From assembly GCF_030398385.1 (NCBI RefSeq), contig NZ_JAOAOQ010000017.1:62001-126000 (forward strand): 64,000 bases of DNA, given 5' to 3'. Shown here one piece after another: positions 10,476 through 18,862 of the stretch (position 1 is the first letter of the stretch; every line of letters begins with the position of its first letter). The translations under genes were made by a program, and so were the position numbers. The stretch comes from Aquibium sp. ELW1220 (GTDB lineage: Bacteria > Pseudomonadota > Alphaproteobacteria > Rhizobiales > Rhizobiaceae). Below the pieces are notes generated by a model. The model ran no database searches. It saw nothing but the letters and a program-made list of their open reading frames with translations, and had not been told where the DNA came from.

Positions 10476-11916
10476 CCCGAGCCACCTCCCGCATCGGCAG
10501 GACGAGCGTGACGACCGATCCGCCCGACGGGCCGGCTTCCACGCCAGCCCTGCCGCCGCAGGCGTCGACCATCCGGCGGACCATCCAGAGCCCGAGCCCC
10601 CGTCCGGCGCGGATGGCCGGGCCGGGATCCTCGTCGCAGAGCATGGCGACGGACTCCCGGGGCATGCCCGGTCCCTCGTCCGCCACCGAGATCGTCAGCC
10701 GGTCCGGCGTCCGCTCGACCCTGAGACCGATCGCGCCGGCCTCCGGCGTGGCCGCGCTGGCGTTGAGCAGCAGGTTCAGGACCGCCTGTCGCACCGGTCC
10801 GCCGGGGGTCGGGACGACGACGCCATCGGGCCAGTCGACCTGCCAGTCGAGCCTCTGCCGCCGGCGCCGCAGTTCCGGCTTCATCAGCACCCTGGCGTCC
10901 TCGAGATCGTCGGCGCAGAGCGGGCGGGCCGACCGTTCCGGCCGATAGGTGGCCAGCGCCGCTTCCACGACCTCGCGAATGCCGTTCAGCCCGCGCTCGA
11001 TCAGGCTGATCGAGGTGTCGCGGACGCCCGGCGTCCGGCCGTGGGTCTTCAGCGTGTCGATGGCGTTGAACAGGCCGCCGAGCGGATTGTTGATCTCGTG
11101 CGCCATGCCGGAGGCCAGGCGCCCGAGGCTCGCGAGCTTTTCTTCTTCGGCCAGTTGCATGGCGAGGTTGGCCCGTTCGCGCTCGGCGTGGACGAGCGCG
11201 TTGTAGCCGTGAAAGAGGCTCGCCACCTCGCCGTCGCGCGACGGGAAATCCCGTGACGGGATCGGCTCGGCGACGCCCCTGGCCGCGGCGCGCATGTGAT
11301 CCTCGAGCACGCGCATCGGTTCGATCATGCGGCGAACCAGAAGGAAACCGCCGAGCGAGAAGATTGCCGCCAGGACGGCGTTGGTGACGAGCAGCGTCGC
11401 CAGGATCTCGCGGCGCTCGGCGAAGACGTGCGAAGCGTCGAAGGCGGTGTGGATCGCGCCGATCTTCTGGCCCTGATAGACGAGGTCGCGGTGGGCGAAG
11501 CCGATGTCGGCTTCGCGGTCGAAGGTCACGGTGCTTGCGCCGTAGCGCGAGGCATGGGCCTGCGGCAGTTCCGAGTAGGACGGCACGCGGGTCGGATCGG
11601 TCGCCGCCAGGACCCTGCCGTCGGCGCCGGTGACGACGGCCTCGATCGGCGACAGCGCCTGGTAGGATCTCTGCGACCGGTCGAGCGCGTCGAAGACCTC
11701 CCAGACGTCGCCGCGCAGGACGGCCGGCAGGACCGCCGCGGTCAGCCCGTCGAGGTAGCTGCCGGCGAGACCGTCGAGGAAGGCCTCCTGCGTGCGGGAC
11801 AGGCGGTCGAGCACCCGCTCGGAGATCACCGCGCTGATGGCGACCATCAAGAGCGCCACCAGGATCGGCACGCGGTAGGAGACCGGAATCGCGCGGAGAC
11901 GACGCAGCAGGTTCAT
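10453..11916 (-). CDS. aioS: AioS, arsenite-responsive sensor histidine kinase
   Basis: Inner-membrane kinase of 487 residues. Membrane helix 1 spans about 16-33, a periplasmic sensor domain about 35-170, and membrane helix 2 about 171-194. A HAMP-like segment follows, then the dimerisation/phosphorylation helix with H273 in GMAHEINNPLGG, and a GHKL ATPase domain with the N box around NLLLNASA (381-388) and DEGPGM (413-418). The start codon overlaps the aioX stop as ATGA, so aioX, aioS and aioR are translationally coupled. In the established Agrobacterium model, AioX loaded with arsenite activates AioS, which phosphorylates AioR. The ORF stays open far upstream, but those bases belong to aioX in another frame. 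Confidence 0.92.
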
Positions 11917-12803
11917 CCGAAGCGCCTCACCGCGTCGACCTTGGCGGCGATCGTGTCGAAGAGGGCCGGTTCGGCGGCGACGAAGCCGTCCAGCCGCAGG
12001 AGCGCCAGCACCTTGCGGCCCTGTTCGTGGCCGGCCATCGCCGTCAGCGCCTCCTTCAGCCGCGCGATGCGCGGATCGCCCGCCAGCGCCCGGGGCGAGG
12101 CCACGGGCGGGAAGCCCAGCCATTCGGAGCGGCGCACGATCCTCGTCTGGTCGACGAGGGCCGGCTCCATCTCGCGCATGACGTCCCAGACATAGCCGTC
12201 GACGCTGCCGGACTGGGCGAGCCCCGACGCGACGGCGCGGATGACGTTGCGGTGGCCGTAGGTGTAGAAGCTGCGCGAGAAGAAGCCCTCGGGTTTCAAG
12301 CCGTTCTCGGCCAGGAGCGCACGGGTGACGAGGAAACCGGAGTTGGAATCGGGGTCGGAGAAGGCGTGGATGTCGCCCTTCAGTTCCTGCCACCGCCCGG
12401 TCGGCCTGCCGGCGGCAGCGATCAGGTAGGACTGGTAGAGCGGCTTGCCATGCCAGGACGGCGTGGCGACGAGATCGAGCTCCGACTTGAACTGAACGTA
12501 GGGATAGCCGCAGATCCATGCGGCATGGAGCTGACCCGCGACCAGCAGCGCGGTGATCTCCTGATAGGTCCGGCGGCTGACCAGCTCGACGGGTTCTCCG
12601 ATCGCCTCGGTGAGATAGGCGCGCAGCAGCGCCAGGAGTTCGAGGTCGTTGGACAGGAAGACCGGCGTCAGGCCGAATTTGAAACCGTCCTGGGCGGACG
12701 CCCGGCCGGGCGCGAGTGCGAGCGACACGACGGCACTGCCGCACAACGCAAGCGCCGAACGGCGGTCGAGACCCTGGCTCGTGGCTGGGTACCGTGCGGT
12801 CAA
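11913..12803 (-). CDS. aioX: AioX, periplasmic arsenite-binding sensor protein
   Basis: A 296-residue secreted protein related to the PhnD-like phosphate/phosphonate-binding components of ABC importers. In aio loci it acts as the arsenite receptor for AioS. An N-terminal RRSALALCGSAVVSLALAPG segment ending in ASA gives an export signal with a twin arginine. The mature protein has a single cysteine, C98 in AAWICGYPY. This probably corresponds to the cysteine reported as essential for arsenite binding in A. tumefaciens 5A AioX (Cys108). TTG 12803 is chosen because GGGAGGA lies eight bases upstream and the signal peptide begins right after; the frame is open to 13016 without a good start. Confidence 0.9.
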   Translation of the reverse strand: MTARYPATSQGLDRRSALALCGSAVVSLALAPGRASAQDGFKFGLTPVFLSNDLELLALLRAYLTEAIGEPVELVSRRTYQEITALLVAGQLHAAWICGYPYVQFKSELDLVATPSWHGKPLYQSYLIAAAGRPTGRWQELKGDIHAFSDPDSNSGFLVTRALLAENGLKPEGFFSRSFYTYGHRNVIRAVASGLAQSGSVDGYVWDVMREMEPALVDQTRIVRRSEWLGFPPVASPRALAGDPRIARLKEALTAMAGHEQGRKVLALLRLDGFVAAEPALFDTIAAKVDAVRRFG

Positions 12804-12834
12804 GTCCTTGGTCCTCCCGGGCGACAGAATAGCC

Positions 12835-12860
12835 TTCCGGTCGGTCGAAATCGACCGGAA
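12835..12860. promoter_or_regulatory. Inverted repeat upstream of aioX
   Basis: Perfect 9-bp arms TTCCGGTCG (12835-12843) and CGACCGGAA (12852-12860) flank an 8-base spacer, centred about 45 bp before the aioX start. A second nested pairing, CGGTCGA-AA-TCGACCG (12842-12857), is also perfect. The site may be an operator or a leader hairpin for aioXSR; the protein that binds it is unknown. Confidence 0.45.
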
Positions 12861-12878
12861 TCCGCAGTTTCCGGCCGC

Positions 12879-12894
12879 GTCCGGCTTTCCGGAC
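12879..12894. promoter_or_regulatory. Distal putative AioR enhancer site
   Basis: Palindrome GTCCGG-CTTT-CCGGAC. It shares its half-sites and 4-base spacing with the palindrome at 12911-12928. The two centres (12886.5 and 12919.5) are 33 bp apart, about three helical turns, the usual same-face arrangement for NtrC-class activators. It lies about 104 bp upstream of the -24 element. Confidence 0.6.
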
Positions 12895-12910
12895 CAACGG
12901 CGGCGCAGCA

Positions 12911-12928
12911 TGTCCGGGAATCCGGACA
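12911..12928. promoter_or_regulatory. Proximal putative AioR enhancer site
   Basis: Perfect palindrome TGTCCGGGAATCCGGACA with 7-bp arms. It repeats the GTCCGG-N4-CCGGAC pattern of the distal site. Its centre is about 71 bp upstream of the start of the -24/-12 promoter of aioBA, a normal enhancer distance for a sigma-54 activator. AioR is the obvious candidate to bind it, by inference. Confidence 0.65.
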
Positions 12929-12989
12929 TCGCGCTGCGGCGCCTTTTGCAACACCTTGTATTCGCTCGCCTCGTCCGTCGCATGGGGAA

Positions 12990-13005
12990 TGGCACCCTCC
13001 TTGCA
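12990..13005 (+). promoter_or_regulatory. Sigma-54 (-24/-12) promoter of aioBA
   Basis: TGGCACCCTCCTTGCA matches the RpoN consensus TGGCAC-N5-TTGCA. The invariant GG (12991-12992) and GC (13003-13004) are correctly spaced by ten intervening bases. Transcription should start near 13015, about 30 bases before the aioB ATG. It lies between the divergent aioX and aioB genes and fits regulation by the GAFTGA-bearing AioR. Confidence 0.88.
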
Positions 13006-13045
13006 CCGTTCGCCACGTAGCCAGTCGCGAACCTGGGAGGATGGA

Positions 13046-13567
13046 ATGGATCGCTGCAGCAAATTGGTCGATGTCGGGCGCCGGCAGTTCTTGCGAGGGA
13101 GCGCGCTCGCCGCAGCCGGGGCCGCCACGAGCGTGGCCCTTCCCGCGACCGCCGCGAAGGCGGCGGCGCTCGCCCGCGTCGACTATCCGTCGAACCGCCT
13201 CGGCAACGTCGCCGACCTGGTGGCGAACGAGCCGATGGACGTCGCCTATCCGGACGAGAACGCGCCGGGCGTACTGATCAGGCTCGGCACCCCCGTCGAG
13301 GGCGGCGTCGGCCCTGACGGGGACATCGTCGGGTTCTCGACCGTCTGCCCGCACAAGGGCTTTCCGCTGAACTACGTCGCGGCCGACCGGACGCTGAACT
13401 GCCCGGGCCACTATTCGCGCTTCGACTGCGAGGCCGGCGGACAGCAGATCTGGGGCCAGGCGACGCAGAACCTGCCGCAATACGCGCTGAGGGTGGACGA
13501 GAAGGGCGACATCTACGCCGAGGGCGTGGACGAACTGCTCTACGGCCGCCTGTCGAACGTGCTCTGA
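13046..13567 (+). CDS. aioB: Arsenite oxidase small (Rieske) subunit AioB
   Basis: Small subunit of periplasmic arsenite oxidase, carrying the Rieske [2Fe-2S] cluster that passes electrons from AioA to external acceptors. It is 173 residues long with a Tat signal (RRQFLRG, 12-18) followed by an alanine-rich core. Cluster ligands are C101 and H103 (CPHKG) and C119 and H122 (CPGH), spaced CxH-x15-CxxH. Residues 106 (F) and 121 (G) stand where many Rieske proteins have a disulfide pair, so that bridge is absent, as in Rhizobium sp. NT-26 AioB. GGGAGG lies five bases before the ATG. aioA follows after 11 bp. Confidence 0.95.
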   Translation: MDRCSKLVDVGRRQFLRGSALAAAGAATSVALPATAAKAAALARVDYPSNRLGNVADLVANEPMDVAYPDENAPGVLIRLGTPVEGGVGPDGDIVGFSTVCPHKGFPLNYVAADRTLNCPGHYSRFDCEAGGQQIWGQATQNLPQYALRVDEKGDIYAEGVDELLYGRLSNVL

Positions 13568-13578
13568 GGGAGGGGAAA

Positions 13579-16047
13579 ATGGCCTACAAGCGACACATCG
13601 ACCGCCTGCCGATCATTCCGGCGGATGCGAAGAAGCACAACGTCACCTGCCACTACTGCATCGTCGGCTGCGGCTACCATGCCTACACCTGGCCGGTGAA
13701 CAAGCAGGGCGGCACGGATGCCGCCGCCAACGCCTTCGGCGTGAATCTGGCCGAGCAGCAGCCGGCCGAGACGGAGGCCTGGTATGCGCCGTCGATGTAC
13801 AACATCGTCCGGCAGGACGGAAAGGACGTCCACCTCGTCATCAAGCCCGACCATGGCTGCGTGGTGAATTCCGGCCTGGGTTCAGTCCGCGGCGCGCGGA
13901 TGGCCGAGAACCGTCGCTCCGACAAGACCGGCACGCAGCAGCAGCGGCTGACCGAGCCGATGGTCTGGCGCTATGGCACCTGGCAGCCGACGAGCTGGGC
14001 CGACGCGCTCGACCTCGTGGCCCGCGTCACCGCGCGGGTCATCGACAAGGACGACGAGGACGATCTGTTCGTTTCGATGTTCGACCATGGCGGCTCGGCC
14101 GGCGGCTACGAGAACACCTGGGGCACGGGAAAACTCTATTTCGGCTCGATGAAGGTGAAGAACTGCCGCATCCACAACCGGCCGGCCTACAATTCGGAGG
14201 TGCACTCCACCCGCGACATGGGCGTCGACGAGCTGAACTACGCCTATGAGGACTACACGCTGGCCGACACGATCATGCTGGTCGGCACCAATCCGCTCGA
14301 ATGCCAGACGAACCTGTTCCTGAACCACATGGTTCCAGGCATGCGCAACGGCGCCAAGGTGATCATCGTCGATCCCCGCCGCACCGTGACCGCCAATGCC
14401 TGCGAGGTGGAAGCGGGGGCGGAGAACGTGCTGCACCTGGCGATCAAGACCGGGACGGATCTGGCACTGTTCAACACGCTGTTCACCTACATTGCCGACC
14501 AGGGCTGGGTGGACAAGGACTTCATCGCCGCATCGACGCTCTCGGGCGACGTCGCTGTGGCGCAGGACGAAGCGCATCCGGCCGCGCTCGGCTCGTTCGA
14601 GATGGCACGGGTGAAGTGCAGGATGTCGCTCGCCGAGGGCGCGTCGATCACCGGGCTCGCCGAGGCGGACATCGTCAAGGCGGCCGAATGGATCGCCAAG
14701 CCGAAGGAGGACGGCTCGCGCCGCAAATGCGCCACCGGCTACGAGAAGGGCATCATCTGGGGCAACGACAACTACCGCGTCATCGGCGCGCTGGTGAACA
14801 TCGGGCTCGCCACCGGCAATATCGGCCGCGAGGGCGGCGGCGTGTGCCGTCTCGGCGGCCACCAGGAAGGCTACTTCCGTCCGTCTGACGCCCATGTCGG
14901 GCGGCCGGCACCCTATATCGACCAGCTGATCATCGGCGGACGCGGCAAGGTGCACCACATCTGGGCCAACGACCACTACAAGACGACGCTCAACGCGACC
15001 GAGTTCAAGCGCGAGTACAACCGCCGGACCAACATGGTGAAGGACGCCATGGACGCCCATGCGGGCGCGACGCGGGACGAACTGGTCGAGGCGATCGTCG
15101 GCGCGATCAATGCGGGCGGGCTGTTCTCGGTCAACGTCGACATCATCCACAGCCAGATCGGCCAGGCCGCGCACGTCATCCTGCCGGCGGTGGAATCCGG
15201 CGAGATGAACCTGACCTCCATGAACGGCGAGCGCCGCCTGCGCCTCGTCGAGAAATACATGGACGGCCCCGGCAACGCCAAGCCGGACTGCCTGATCGCG
15301 GCGGGGCTCGCCCAGCACCTGGAGCGGGTCCTGCGCGAGGACGGCCGCGACGCCTATGCCGACCAGTTCAAGGGCTACGACTGGAAGACGGAGGAGGACG
15401 CCTTCATGGACGGCTATCACTCCGGCAATCCGGAGGTGACCTATGACCGGCTGCGGGCGATGGGCAACAATGGCGTGCAGGAGCCGGTCGTCGGCTTCGA
15501 GAACGGAAAGCTGGTCGGCACCAAGCGCCTCTATACCGACGGGAAGTTCACCCGGCACGGGCGGGAGGACGGCAAGGCGCTGTTCTGCGGCGGCGAGTGG
15601 CGCGGGCTGCAGGCGCCGGGCAAGGCCTACCAGAGGGACAATTTCGCGTTCCTCATCAACAACGGCCGCGCCAACGTCATCTGGCAGAACTGGTTCCTGG
15701 ACAAGGCCAACGACTTCGTCACCGACCGCTTCCCGATCCCCTATATCGAGATCAACCCGGAGGACATGGCGGACCTGGGCGTCAAGGCCGGCGACCTGGT
15801 CGAGGTCTTCAACGACGTCGGCGCCACGCAGGCGCTGGTCTATCCGACGCCGACGGCGCGGCGGAAGGAGACCTTCATGGTGTTCGGCGCGCCCAACGGC
15901 GCGCAGGGCAACATCGTCAATGCCGGCACGAACGAGCTGATCCTGCCGAACTACAAGCACACCTGGGCCAACATCCGGAAGATTTCGGATGCGCCTTCCT
16001 CGGCGGCGGATCTTTCGTTCAAGTCGATGGAGTACAGCGCGGGCTGA
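13579..16047 (+). CDS. aioA: Arsenite oxidase large (molybdopterin) subunit AioA
   Basis: Catalytic subunit that oxidises As(III) to As(V) at a bis-molybdopterin-guanine-dinucleotide molybdenum. Length is 822 residues, as expected. The N-terminal [3Fe-4S] motif is C24-x2-C27-x3-C31 (CHYCIVGC). Arsenite-pocket residues known from Alcaligenes faecalis (His195, Glu203, Arg419, His423) have spacing-matched counterparts here: H199 and E207 in CRIHNRPAYNSE, and R424 and H428 in RLGGHQEG. It has no export signal of its own and should leave the cell folded with AioB through Tat. It is followed after 65 bp by moeA, with no cytochrome gene between. Confidence 0.96.
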   Translation: MAYKRHIDRLPIIPADAKKHNVTCHYCIVGCGYHAYTWPVNKQGGTDAAANAFGVNLAEQQPAETEAWYAPSMYNIVRQDGKDVHLVIKPDHGCVVNSGLGSVRGARMAENRRSDKTGTQQQRLTEPMVWRYGTWQPTSWADALDLVARVTARVIDKDDEDDLFVSMFDHGGSAGGYENTWGTGKLYFGSMKVKNCRIHNRPAYNSEVHSTRDMGVDELNYAYEDYTLADTIMLVGTNPLECQTNLFLNHMVPGMRNGAKVIIVDPRRTVTANACEVEAGAENVLHLAIKTGTDLALFNTLFTYIADQGWVDKDFIAASTLSGDVAVAQDEAHPAALGSFEMARVKCRMSLAEGASITGLAEADIVKAAEWIAKPKEDGSRRKCATGYEKGIIWGNDNYRVIGALVNIGLATGNIGREGGGVCRLGGHQEGYFRPSDAHVGRPAPYIDQLIIGGRGKVHHIWANDHYKTTLNATEFKREYNRRTNMVKDAMDAHAGATRDELVEAIVGAINAGGLFSVNVDIIHSQIGQAAHVILPAVESGEMNLTSMNGERRLRLVEKYMDGPGNAKPDCLIAAGLAQHLERVLREDGRDAYADQFKGYDWKTEEDAFMDGYHSGNPEVTYDRLRAMGNNGVQEPVVGFENGKLVGTKRLYTDGKFTRHGREDGKALFCGGEWRGLQAPGKAYQRDNFAFLINNGRANVIWQNWFLDKANDFVTDRFPIPYIEINPEDMADLGVKAGDLVEVFNDVGATQALVYPTPTARRKETFMVFGAPNGAQGNIVNAGTNELILPNYKHTWANIRKISDAPSSAADLSFKSMEYSAG

Positions 16048-16112
16048 AACCTCCGCACACAGCCGCCGGGCCACAGGGCCCGGCGGCGCCCCCCTGGTCA
16101 ACAGGAGCGATC

Positions 16113-17372
16113 ATGACCCTGGCTGCAGTCTCCGCCCAAGAGCCGTGCGACGCCGGCGCGACCGGCACCGTCGTCCCCGTCGACATCGCCGCCGCCAAGG
16201 CGGCGGCCGCCGTGATGGCGGTCGCGGAGACCGAGACGCTCGACCTGCTTGCCGCCAACGGCCGCGTTCCGGCGGCGGAGGTGCGCGCAGGTCTGAACCT
16301 GCCGCCCTTCAACGCTTCGGCGATGGACGGATATGCGGTGAAGGCGGATCGCTTCGGTGGACCGGGTCCGTGGCGGTTCGCGGTGACGGGACGGATCGCG
16401 GCCGGCGATGCTCCCCGGCCATCCTTCGAAGGCTCCGTCCGCATCCTGACGGGCGCGCCGGTCCCGGAGGGTTTCGACACCGTCGTCATGCAGGAGAAGT
16501 GCACCGTCGACGGCGACGACATCGTCATCCGCGAGCGGCCGCGCACGGGCCAGAACGTGCGGGTGGCGGGAGAGGACGTCCGCCGCGGCGACATGCTGCT
16601 GCGGGAAGGCGACCTTCTGAAGCCCCAGCACCTCGCGCTGCTTGCCGGTCAGGGCATGGCCGGGATCGAGGTTCGCCGCAGGATCCGCGTCGGGCTCGTC
16701 TCCACCGGCACCGAACTGCGCGAGCCGGGCGAGCGGCTGCATCCGGGCCAGATCTTCAACTCGAACCGCGTGATGCTGCGCGCCAGCCTCGACGCCTGCC
16801 GCTGGGCCGAGGTGATCGATTTCGGCATCGTCGCCGACACGCGCGAAGAAATCGCCGCCGCCCTGGCCGAGGCGGCGAAGCGCTGCGACGCGATCATCAC
16901 CACCGGTGGCGTTTCGGCCGGCGAGGAAGACCATGTCACCTCGGCGGTCAGCTCCGGCGGCGGCGCGCTCGACGTCCTGAAGGTCGCCATGCGCCCCGGC
17001 AAGCCCGTCAAGGTCGGGCGGCTCGGAAGCGCGCTCTTCCTCGGGCTGCCCGGCAATCCCAATGCCACGCTCGTCACCTTCCGGATGATCGCACTGCCGG
17101 CCCTGCGCAAGATGGCAGGCCTGTCGGGCACCGCCCCGGTCTGGACGCGGGCCGTGGCCGATTTCACCTATGACAAGCGGGCCGACCGCACGGAATTCGT
17201 GCCCGTGCGCCTCGGCGATCCGGCTCCGGACGGTCTGCCGCGCCTCACCATGCTCGGCCGCGGCTCCTCCGCCAGCCTGCGCGCGATCTCGCAGGCCGAA
17301 GGCATCGCGCTGCTGCCGCCCGGCGTGGACCGCATCGAACCCGGCCTGCCTCTCGCCTTCGAGGCGATGTGA
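16113..17372 (+). CDS. moeA: Molybdopterin molybdotransferase MoeA (aio-linked, 'chlE')
   Basis: Inserts molybdenum into adenylylated molybdopterin, the last common step of Mo-cofactor synthesis. It is 419 residues with the MoeA domains in order: an N-terminal substrate region (NLPPFNASAMDGYAV), the MoCF-binding domain with ITTGGVSAGEEDHV and LPGNPNA, and the C-terminal beta domain. AGGAG lies five bases before the ATG. It follows aioA on the same strand and is probably co-transcribed, matching the chlE/moeA1 gene that ends aio operons in Agrobacterium. A dedicated copy would meet the cofactor demand of AioA when arsenite is present. Confidence 0.92.
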   Translation: MTLAAVSAQEPCDAGATGTVVPVDIAAAKAAAAVMAVAETETLDLLAANGRVPAAEVRAGLNLPPFNASAMDGYAVKADRFGGPGPWRFAVTGRIAAGDAPRPSFEGSVRILTGAPVPEGFDTVVMQEKCTVDGDDIVIRERPRTGQNVRVAGEDVRRGDMLLREGDLLKPQHLALLAGQGMAGIEVRRRIRVGLVSTGTELREPGERLHPGQIFNSNRVMLRASLDACRWAEVIDFGIVADTREEIAAALAEAAKRCDAIITTGGVSAGEEDHVTSAVSSGGGALDVLKVAMRPGKPVKVGRLGSALFLGLPGNPNATLVTFRMIALPALRKMAGLSGTAPVWTRAVADFTYDKRADRTEFVPVRLGDPAPDGLPRLTMLGRGSSASLRAISQAEGIALLPPGVDRIEPGLPLAFEAM

Positions 17373-17480
17373 GCCGCCATCGTCGCCGGTGATGCCCTTG
17401 CGGCCGTCCGAACGGCGTGGCGTCGCGCTGGGCCGATGCCTTGCCTCCGGATCCTGACCGGGAGGTCGACGGGGGTTTGA

Positions 17481-17565
17481 TGGTGCCCCCTGCCGGGATC
17501 GAACCGGCATGGCCGAAGCCGAGGGATTTTAAGTCCCTTGCGTCTACCTGTTCCGCCAAGGGGGC
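17481..17565 (-). tRNA. tRNA-Leu (anticodon TAA)
   Basis: An 85-base tRNA read on the minus strand. The acceptor stem is GCCCCCT/AGGGGGC with an A discriminator and an encoded CCA (TGG at 17481-17483). It has the type II long variable arm of leucine tRNAs and a T-arm GGTTCGATCC. The anticodon loop, between GGGA and TCCC arms, contains TAA. Its 3' end points towards moeA and the aio cluster, the side on which integrating elements usually lie. Confidence 0.95.
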
Positions 17566-17730
17566 AGCCGGTAGAGCGGTAGCGGGTCGGTCGCGCGGGA
17601 TCAAGCCGGGAAAGGCGCGCGAAGGCGGCAGCGCCGGGACGGCGAGGCCTGTCCCGTCACCGTCACGCGCGTCAAGGGATGCGCTGCACGCGGCAGGCGC
17701 AGCGACAGGACGCCGCGCGCCGTCCGGTCG

Positions 17731-18690
17731 TCAGCCGCCGAACGCCTTGGCGGCGATGCGCTTCACGAAGCCGGCGACCTTTTCGGATTCGACGAATTGC
17801 GGCATGTGGCCGATGCCTTCGAGAATCTCGATGTCGATGCCCTTGATCCGGCCCTCCATCGCCAGCCCGTGGCGGGTGTGATGCAGCACGCGGTCGCGGC
17901 TGCCGAACAGGATGCCGACCGGCATCGCTATCTCGCCGTAGCGTTCCATCTGGCCGGGCAGGTCCTGCTCCACCGCCACGAGGTCGGTGGAGGTGGCGTA
18001 GAAATGGCCGGGGCGCAGGCCGAGATAGCCGCCGCCGCCGATGGCGTAGTCTGCCGGCACCGGCTGCGGCCCGAAGACGAAGTCGAGCGTCTGCTGCGCC
18101 GTCTTCATTCCCGCAGGCACGGCCAGCGTCGCGGCGATGATGCGGCGCATCAGCGGCGAGCGGATGTAGAGGCCGCCGAATTCCTTCGGCGGCGTCGGCA
18201 CGTAGTGGGTGAGGGGGGAGATCAGCGCCAGGCCGGATATCTTGTCGGGGTGGTCGAGCGCGACGCGCAGCGCAATCGCCCCGCCGAGCGAATGGCCGAC
18301 CAGCAGCGGCTTTTCCAGCCCGACCGCGTCGATGAATTTCGCGATCGCCTCGGCCTGCTGCGGAATGCGGGCGCCGCTCGACACGCGGGTGGAATAGCCC
18401 GAGCCGGGGCGATCCATCGCCACGAGGCGGAAGCCGCCGCCGATGGCCGGAAACAGCGTCTGGCGGAAATGATGCAACTGGCCGCCCAGACCGTGAACGA
18501 AGAGGATCGGTCGGCCGGAGCCCTGGTCGACATAGTGGATCGCGTCGCCGCCGACCACGACCGTCTTGCCGATGCGCGGAATCCTCTTCTCGGCGTCGGC
18601 GGCGAGGCGGCGGGTCGCCAGCGCGTTCCAGCCGAGCCAGCCGGCGGCGGCCAGCAGCGCGGCGACGAGGATCCAGATCAGCACGGCCAT
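17731..18690 (-). CDS. Membrane-anchored alpha/beta hydrolase
   Basis: A 319-residue alpha/beta hydrolase with one N-terminal membrane helix (VLIWILVAALLAAAGWLGW) that probably tethers it to the inner membrane. The nucleophile elbow is GHSLGG, the oxyanion region is FVHGLGGQ, and a late GHMPQ supplies the catalytic histidine; the acid is probably in LFGSRDRV. The substrate cannot be told from sequence; esterase, lactonase or C-C bond hydrolase (MhpC-like) are all possible. It stands alone between the tRNA and wrbA. Confidence 0.8.
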   Translation of the reverse strand: MAVLIWILVAALLAAAGWLGWNALATRRLAADAEKRIPRIGKTVVVGGDAIHYVDQGSGRPILFVHGLGGQLHHFRQTLFPAIGGGFRLVAMDRPGSGYSTRVSSGARIPQQAEAIAKFIDAVGLEKPLLVGHSLGGAIALRVALDHPDKISGLALISPLTHYVPTPPKEFGGLYIRSPLMRRIIAATLAVPAGMKTAQQTLDFVFGPQPVPADYAIGGGGYLGLRPGHFYATSTDLVAVEQDLPGQMERYGEIAMPVGILFGSRDRVLHHTRHGLAMEGRIKGIDIEILEGIGHMPQFVESEKVAGFVKRIAAKAFGG

Positions 18691-18801
18691 GGGCAGGTCT
18701 CCTTCGTCGGACGGGTCGGTCCGTCGCGTGGGCGTCGGCCGGCCAAGGTCTGCCCCGGCGCGCGGCCAAGATCAATGGCTGTTCGCATCGGCGGCGGACG
18801 C

Positions 18802-18827
18802 AAAAGGGGCGACCCTGAGGCCGCCCC
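18802..18827 (-). terminator. Intrinsic terminator downstream of wrbA
   Basis: Read on the minus strand: a 9-bp GC stem GGGGCGGCC/GGTCGCCCC (one G-T wobble) with a TCAG loop, followed directly by TTTT. It lies about 70 bp past the wrbA stop codon and is a good Rho-independent terminator. Confidence 0.75.
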
Positions 18828-18862
18828 GATGATTCGATGGCCGCACGTATCGCGTGCGGCCG

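Noticed and set aside
11917-13128. N-terminal extension of aioS reading through aioX
   Set aside because: The extension is the third-frame shadow of aioX; the real start at 11916 overlaps the aioX stop and begins the first membrane helix.
17373-17480. Search for a duplicated tRNA-Leu 3' end (att site) bordering the aio block
   Set aside because: Scanning by eye between 7 and 17.5 kb showed no second copy of the tRNA 3' segment and no integrase, so no attachment site is reported.
18841-18859. CCGCACG/CGTGCGG hairpin as the wrbA terminator
   Set aside because: It has no T-run; the hairpin at 18802-18827 with TTTT is the better terminator.
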